Positions 60,592 to 64,000 of a stretch of 64,000 nt of DNA are shown piece by piece. Position 1 is the stretch's first letter. Every line of letters begins with the position of its first letter. The stretch is from contig CAUJDW010000002.1 of NCBI GenBank assembly GCA_963169455.1, forward strand, positions 1 to 64,000, in the 5' to 3' direction. The position numbers and the translations under genes were made by a program. This DNA comes from Bacteroidota bacterium (lineage in GTDB: Bacteria; Bacteroidota; Bacteroidia; Chitinophagales; Saprospiraceae). Below the pieces are notes generated by a model that worked only from the letters and a program-made list of their open reading frames with translations, was not told the origin of the DNA and made no database searches.

Positions 60592-61368
60592 TTAGGCTTT
60601 TTCAAAATAGATATCGTATCTGATAGTCAGATTATAGTCGAGGTTCTGGTCTTTGAAGATATGGATCAGGCCCAAAGCGCCGGCAGACAGGAGAGGGGTA
60701 GCGGCGTAGAAGATTTCTTCATCGCTTTGCTTTACCAGATAGGGGCCTTCTTCCAGTTTAAGAGATACCCGCTTGTTGGCGTTGCTGATCGGCCAGGACT
60801 GCGTTGTTCCTCCATTGGGGTGTATCGGTTTCAACTGAAAGATGGAGGTGCTCTGAGGGTTGGCGTAGTATTCGAAATCATTTGGGCCAAGCGAAGCCAG
60901 GTCTCTGAGCCCGACATCGCCTTCCCGGGCCAGTTCATAAACAGCTAAATCCATGTCGGAGGGCCCTGCCTGTGGCGGGTAATCCAGTTCATGGTCGATG
61001 CGGTTGCTGCTGTCCAGGTTGTCGAAATACAATATCCGGGAGCGGCCAATGAAAGAGGGGAGCCCACTTTCCTGGAATGGCACGGTATCGGGCAGCAAGC
61101 TGGAGTCATTCAGGAAAAGCAAAAAGCTGAAGCTCGTTGCCCCGGTGATTTTATGGACGGGCTGCGCCGTGTCTCCCGGGGCGCCGGGCGCCTTTTTTTC
61201 AACGATGACGGCGCCTCCGTTGGGCAAGGGTTTGAAAATCAACCCATAACGGGCCAACTGGCGGCGGCAGGACGCAGTGGGCCGTATCCGGAACCCCTGC
61301 CTGGCCTCGTCGTCCGGATGGCTGGCCTGGAAGGCGAAAAGGGTATGATATTGCCAGTCGATTTTCAT
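60592..61368 (-). CDS. Unknown eCIS-associated protein
   Basis: 258 aa from the ATG at 61368 (MKIDWQYHTLFAFQASHPDD). Beta-rich, with FSFLLFLNDSSLLPDTVPFQ and a C-terminal strand DYNLTIRYDIYFEKA. Not recognised. It sits between the Pvc16-like gene and the sheath, and its ATG shares one base with the preceding TGA (TGATG), so it is translationally coupled and probably structural. Confidence 0.75.
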   Translation of the reverse strand: MKIDWQYHTLFAFQASHPDDEARQGFRIRPTASCRRQLARYGLIFKPLPNGGAVIVEKKAPGAPGDTAQPVHKITGATSFSFLLFLNDSSLLPDTVPFQESGLPSFIGRSRILYFDNLDSSNRIDHELDYPPQAGPSDMDLAVYELAREGDVGLRDLASLGPNDFEYYANPQSTSIFQLKPIHPNGGTTQSWPISNANKRVSLKLEEGPYLVKQSDEEIFYAATPLLSAGALGLIHIFKDQNLDYNLTIRYDIYFEKA

Positions 61369-61958
61369 CAGAGGGCATTTGGTGTGGTTCCAAGCGCCCG
61401 GACAATGCCGGCCTCGCTCTCTTCTGCTTCCTGAATGGCCACCATCCGCATTTTGTACATGACAGAAGGGACGTATTTCCCGCCCATGTAGCTCCACACG
61501 TGGTTCAATTCTTCAAAGCTCATGGAGTGCATATCGAAAATCAGCTTTTCGATATTGGGATTGAGGCCCGGGTTCTGGGCCGGGCTGAAAACGTGGTTGG
61601 CCTGAAAAAATCCGATGACTTTGGAAATGTAAAACAGGGCGTTTTCATAGTTGGTGTTGTTGGCGGCAAAAAGAACGTAAATATTCAGCCATACTCTTGG
61701 CGATTGCCTGATGCCCCGGGGCAGGCCGTCATCACCGGTTGTAGTCATGGTATGGGGTAGGTTGCGAAGGGTGCCTTCCTGTTCAATATTGGCCACGGAG
61801 GCAATTATTTTATTGCGCAGGTTCTGAGCGGAGGCATCATTGTAAGCGTCAACCAACGCGATGTTTCCCAATACGACCTGGTCGTCCACCGTGGTGTCGA
61901 CGGGGCTGATGAAGTCGTTTAGAAGGCCTATTATGTAAAGGATGGCATCCCTGATCAT
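61368..61958 (-). CDS. Pvc16/DUF4255-family cap-type protein (Afp16-like)
   Basis: 196 aa. MIRDAILYIIGLLNDFISP at the start and PRVWLNIYVLFAANNTNYENALFYISKVIGFF (described by segments: PRVWLNIYVLFAAN, YENALFYISKVIGFF) are characteristic of Pvc16/DUF4255. The homologue caps the distal tube end and terminates sheath growth. In Afp it is near the end of the cluster, here it is first. ATG at 61958. Confidence 0.88.
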   Translation of the reverse strand: MIRDAILYIIGLLNDFISPVDTTVDDQVVLGNIALVDAYNDASAQNLRNKIIASVANIEQEGTLRNLPHTMTTTGDDGLPRGIRQSPRVWLNIYVLFAANNTNYENALFYISKVIGFFQANHVFSPAQNPGLNPNIEKLIFDMHSMSFEELNHVWSYMGGKYVPSVMYKMRMVAIQEAEESEAGIVRALGTTPNAL

Positions 61959-62267
61959 ATACGATTCTAGCTTTTAAAGGCATTCCACAGGCTAGGTGGC
62001 TGCATGGAGCTGCTTTTTATTCAGAATTAACTGAAAGAGGGTTTCAGAACAGAGGGATTGAAGAAGGATGCGGGCATGAATTGCGGTTTAGGTGTGCATT
62101 CCATAGGTTTTGGCTTATGAGGTAAAAAAAGAGAAAATGGCCGAAACTGGTAAGCCGGCCAAATACCCATTCAATTTCGCATGGTATTCCCGGATTTGCA
62201 TCCAGGTTTTTCGGGATTTTATTTTATCCTGGTTTTCCTGGATGCCCGACGTGTATTTATCTGAACC
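61959..62267. other. Upstream region of the eCIS operon
   Basis: No gene. It must hold the eCIS promoter on the minus strand, but no exact TAnnTTTG is present in the right orientation. A 6-bp dyad CTGAAA-N5-TTTCAG at 62031-62047 lies about 75-90 bp before the first ATG and is a candidate operator. Confidence 0.4.
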
Positions 62268-62903
62268 TCAATACATATCCATTCGCATGGCTTCCCTTAC
62301 CAGGCCGGCCGTGTTGCGCACTCCCAGCTTCTGGATGATATTCAGGCGGTGTGTTTCCACAGTGCAGGAACTGATGAATAATTTCTTGGCGATTTCCTTT
62401 GTGGTGTATTCTTCAACGATCAGTTGCAGAACTTCCTGTTCCCGGTAGGTCAGTTCCTGCTTTTGGGGTTCCATGCCCAATGAATGGTTCAGAACCAGCT
62501 CTTTTGCACATTGGGATATGCAGCTTTTTTTCCCTCTAATGACGGCTTCTATTACCTGCATGAATTCGCATACGGAATCCTGTTTAAGCAGAATGCCTTC
62601 AAAACCGGAGATAAGCAACCGCTTTAATTTCTTTGGCGAAACGGTTTCGAAGTAGGCAATGGCCCGGAGTTCTGGCGCCTGTTTTTTAAGAATAGATAAA
62701 CTGGAAATCATGGCATCGGCCGTTTCCTGCTCTACATGTGCGATCAACAAATCCGCAGGCTGCCGCCATTTTTCCGGAGCGAGGCTGGAGTAAGTGTTAA
62801 TGGATTGGACAAATTCGCTCAGGGGTTCGGAATTCAGGATGCCTTTCAGCCCTTCAGCCAGGATTGGAGTTTTTTCAATTAATGAAATGTTTAATTTGTT
62901 CAT
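62268..62903 (-). CDS. LuxR-type regulator with degenerate receiver domain
   Basis: 211 aa. The C-terminal helix-turn-helix is intact (LTYREQEVLQLIVEEYTTKE, LFISSCTVETHRLNIIQKLG). The N-terminal domain has the receiver fold, but the acidic pair reads SLIEKTP and the phosphorylated Asp position reads LLIAHVE, so phosphorylation is unlikely. The lysine end is LLKQDS. It lies 309 bp upstream of the eCIS operon on the same strand and is the best local candidate for its regulator. ATG at 62903. Confidence 0.82.
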   Translation of the reverse strand: MNKLNISLIEKTPILAEGLKGILNSEPLSEFVQSINTYSSLAPEKWRQPADLLIAHVEQETADAMISSLSILKKQAPELRAIAYFETVSPKKLKRLLISGFEGILLKQDSVCEFMQVIEAVIRGKKSCISQCAKELVLNHSLGMEPQKQELTYREQEVLQLIVEEYTTKEIAKKLFISSCTVETHRLNIIQKLGVRNTAGLVREAMRMDMY

Positions 62904-63259
62904 AGAATTTATGGTCTTTAGGTGTATCAGTATTAAAATCAGAAACCGGGAAACGGGCGTTCCAGCTTCATGCCGGAATACTCAGAATGCTTTTGACAAG
63001 GGTTAAAAAACTCAACAGGAAGGGGAATCTGCCTGCAGGCTAGTGCCTTTTCCGCTTGGAGGGAGTAGATTGCGGCAAAGTAACGCGCCGGATTGTAAGG
63101 AATCGAAACCTTATTTGGATAAAGGCGCCCTTTGCTTTGATCTCAGAGTGTATAACAATAGTATTATACTGTAAATCTACAGTTTTTATCAGGAATGGAA
63201 AATTAATTTTCAGTTTTATTGGTCGGCAGGCCCTTGCAATGCCCCCATGCCTTTCTGCC
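62904..63259. other. AT-rich intergenic region with dyads
   Basis: No gene. Three perfect inverted repeats lie close together: GTATAA-N8-TTATAC (63151-63170), ACTGTA-N4-TACAGT (63169-63184) and the palindrome GAAAATTAATTTTC (63198-63211). They may be operators or a terminator region for the CAP-domain gene, which ends at 63260. Confidence 0.45.
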
Positions 63260-63757
63260 TCACCGCCTCCCCAAATCCAGCACCCAATACGCCCCTTTCC
63301 GCGCCGCCCCCATCTCCGCATAATCCCGGCTCATCATGTTCTCGCAGTGCCCCGGGCTGTCCTTCCAGCCCGCCACGACGGAGGCCGCGTCCGGGTAGCC
63401 CCACGCGATGTTCTCGGCTACCGCGCGCCAGTTGTAGCCGGCCTGGCTGGCCCGGGCCGACATCGTGCTGCCGTCGGAACCCCGGTGGCCGAAAAAGCCA
63501 TTGTCCGCCATGTCGCTGGCATGGCGCAGGGCTGCCTGCTCCAGCTTGTCGTTCCACTGCAGGGCGGGAACGGGGGGCATCCATCGGCCGCCGCAGCGGC
63601 AGCCTTCGGCCCGCAGAGCGTTCACTTCCTCCAGCATCTGGCCGGCCAGGTTGGTTGCGCCGGGTAAACCTTCATCCGAAACCGGGCTTTCCACTTCGGG
63701 CCTGGCGCAACTCCATAAGGCAAGGGTGACTAAAAGAGCGTTTAACATTCTGGCCAT
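63260..63757 (-). CDS. CAP-domain (SCP/PR-1-like) lipoprotein
   Basis: 165 aa. Signal MARMLNALLVTLALWSCARP with lipobox ALWSC. The CAP domain begins MLEEVNALRAEGCRCGG and carries the cavity residues: His in NGFFGHRGSDG, Glu in AENIAWG and His in SPGHCENMM. Function of bacterial CAP lipoproteins is mostly unknown. The ATG at 63757 is chosen for the signal; the longer frame is rejected. The next gene is divergent, 151 bp away. Confidence 0.82.
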   Translation of the reverse strand: MARMLNALLVTLALWSCARPEVESPVSDEGLPGATNLAGQMLEEVNALRAEGCRCGGRWMPPVPALQWNDKLEQAALRHASDMADNGFFGHRGSDGSTMSARASQAGYNWRAVAENIAWGYPDAASVVAGWKDSPGHCENMMSRDYAEMGAARKGAYWVLDLGRR

Positions 63758-63908
63758 ATTTTGAAAAGAACCAATTGTCCTTTCAATTATCGCTTTGTCT
63801 GAGGCGTTTATTATAGAGAAGCCCTGATTTACCCCGCGGGGTATAAATGTTTCAAGTTCCAGGGTTTCAAGTTGCCCGGCGAGCCTGAAACCCGAAACTC
63901 GAAAAACC

Positions 63909-64000
63909 ATGCCAACTCCATTCACCCCCACATTCTACCCCCTGCTGCGCGGCGGCCAAAAGCTGGCCATCGCCAAACTTCCCGATGCATTCACCATCCG
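63909..64000 (+). CDS. Start of an unidentified gene, cut by the window edge
   Basis: The ATG at 63909 opens a frame that runs to the end (30 codons), starting MPTPFTPTFYPLLRGGQKLA. The phrase YPLLRGGQKLAIAKLPDAF resembles the N-terminus of some subtilase-like proteins, but too little is visible to assign a family. Confidence 0.4.
   Translation, partial: MPTPFTPTFYPLLRGGQKLAIAKLPDAFTI

Noticed and set aside
31712..61958. Prophage or type VI secretion system
   Set aside because: No terminase, capsid, portal or lysis genes and no TssJ/L/M membrane complex; ATPase, DUF5908, Pvc16 and eCIS_core proteins point to eCIS.

Overview
The window (about 57-58% G+C by eye) looks like a chromosome segment of an aerobic Bacteroidota bacterium, probably Saprospiria-like; the lineage is an inference. 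The reasons are several promoter -7 boxes of the Bacteroidota form TAnnTTTG, a fused CcoN-CcoO cbb3 oxidase next to CcoG/FixH/SafE-type genes, a YpdA-type bacillithiol enzyme, and an extracellular contractile injection system (eCIS) of the kind common in this phylum. No rRNA or tRNA was recognised.

Layout. 1-857: non-coding, with a 150-bp-period tandem repeat, a REP-like palindrome and a strong terminator hairpin. 858-6508: polyhydroxyalkanoate module (class III synthase phaC/phaE, phasin, thiolase phaA, divergent reductase phaB); phaB carries an odd 90-bp in-frame insertion with inverted ends. 6595-8403: two unknown genes. 8770-15221: minus-strand cbb3 cytochrome oxidase operon (ccoS, ccoNO, ccoQ, ccoP, ccoG, fixH, safE-like) preceded by two TGAC-N4-GTCA dyads that look like Crp/Fnr-family operators. 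15555-17094: metallophosphoesterase-like lipoprotein and ubiX. 17142-19449: AT-rich island read here as a relic integron: the decayed 3' end of a tyrosine recombinase, three attC-like folded sites, and two gene cassettes (a GNAT-like/Xre toxin-antitoxin pair and a DUF6624 lipoprotein). 19597-29168: housekeeping and signalling genes (purU, MoxR-like ATPase, YrdC/Sua5-family protein, ypdA, response regulators including a hybrid with a degenerate kinase, polyprenyl synthetase) plus small unknowns.

29317-31719 (plus strand) encodes a membrane protein and an SH3-subtilase fold protein in which all three catalytic residues appear lost. 61958 down to 31712 (minus strand, about 30 kb) is an eCIS locus: Pvc16/DUF4255 protein, unknown, sheath, two tubes, DUF5908, LysM tube-end protein, VgrG-like spike, PAAR tip, gp25, two baseplate J-like proteins (one 1,897 aa with inserted Ig-like domains), a 1,024-aa poly-proline protein, tape-measure-type protein, three eCIS_core (DUF4157) proteins with different C-termini (two with an extra HExxH motif), two unknown accessory genes and the AAA+ ATPase. 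Starts and stops are tightly coupled, so the particle genes probably form one transcript that builds the particle, loads eCIS_core cargo and uses the ATPase late in assembly. A LuxR-type regulator with a degenerate receiver lies just upstream. The window ends with a CAP-domain lipoprotein and the start of an unidentified gene.
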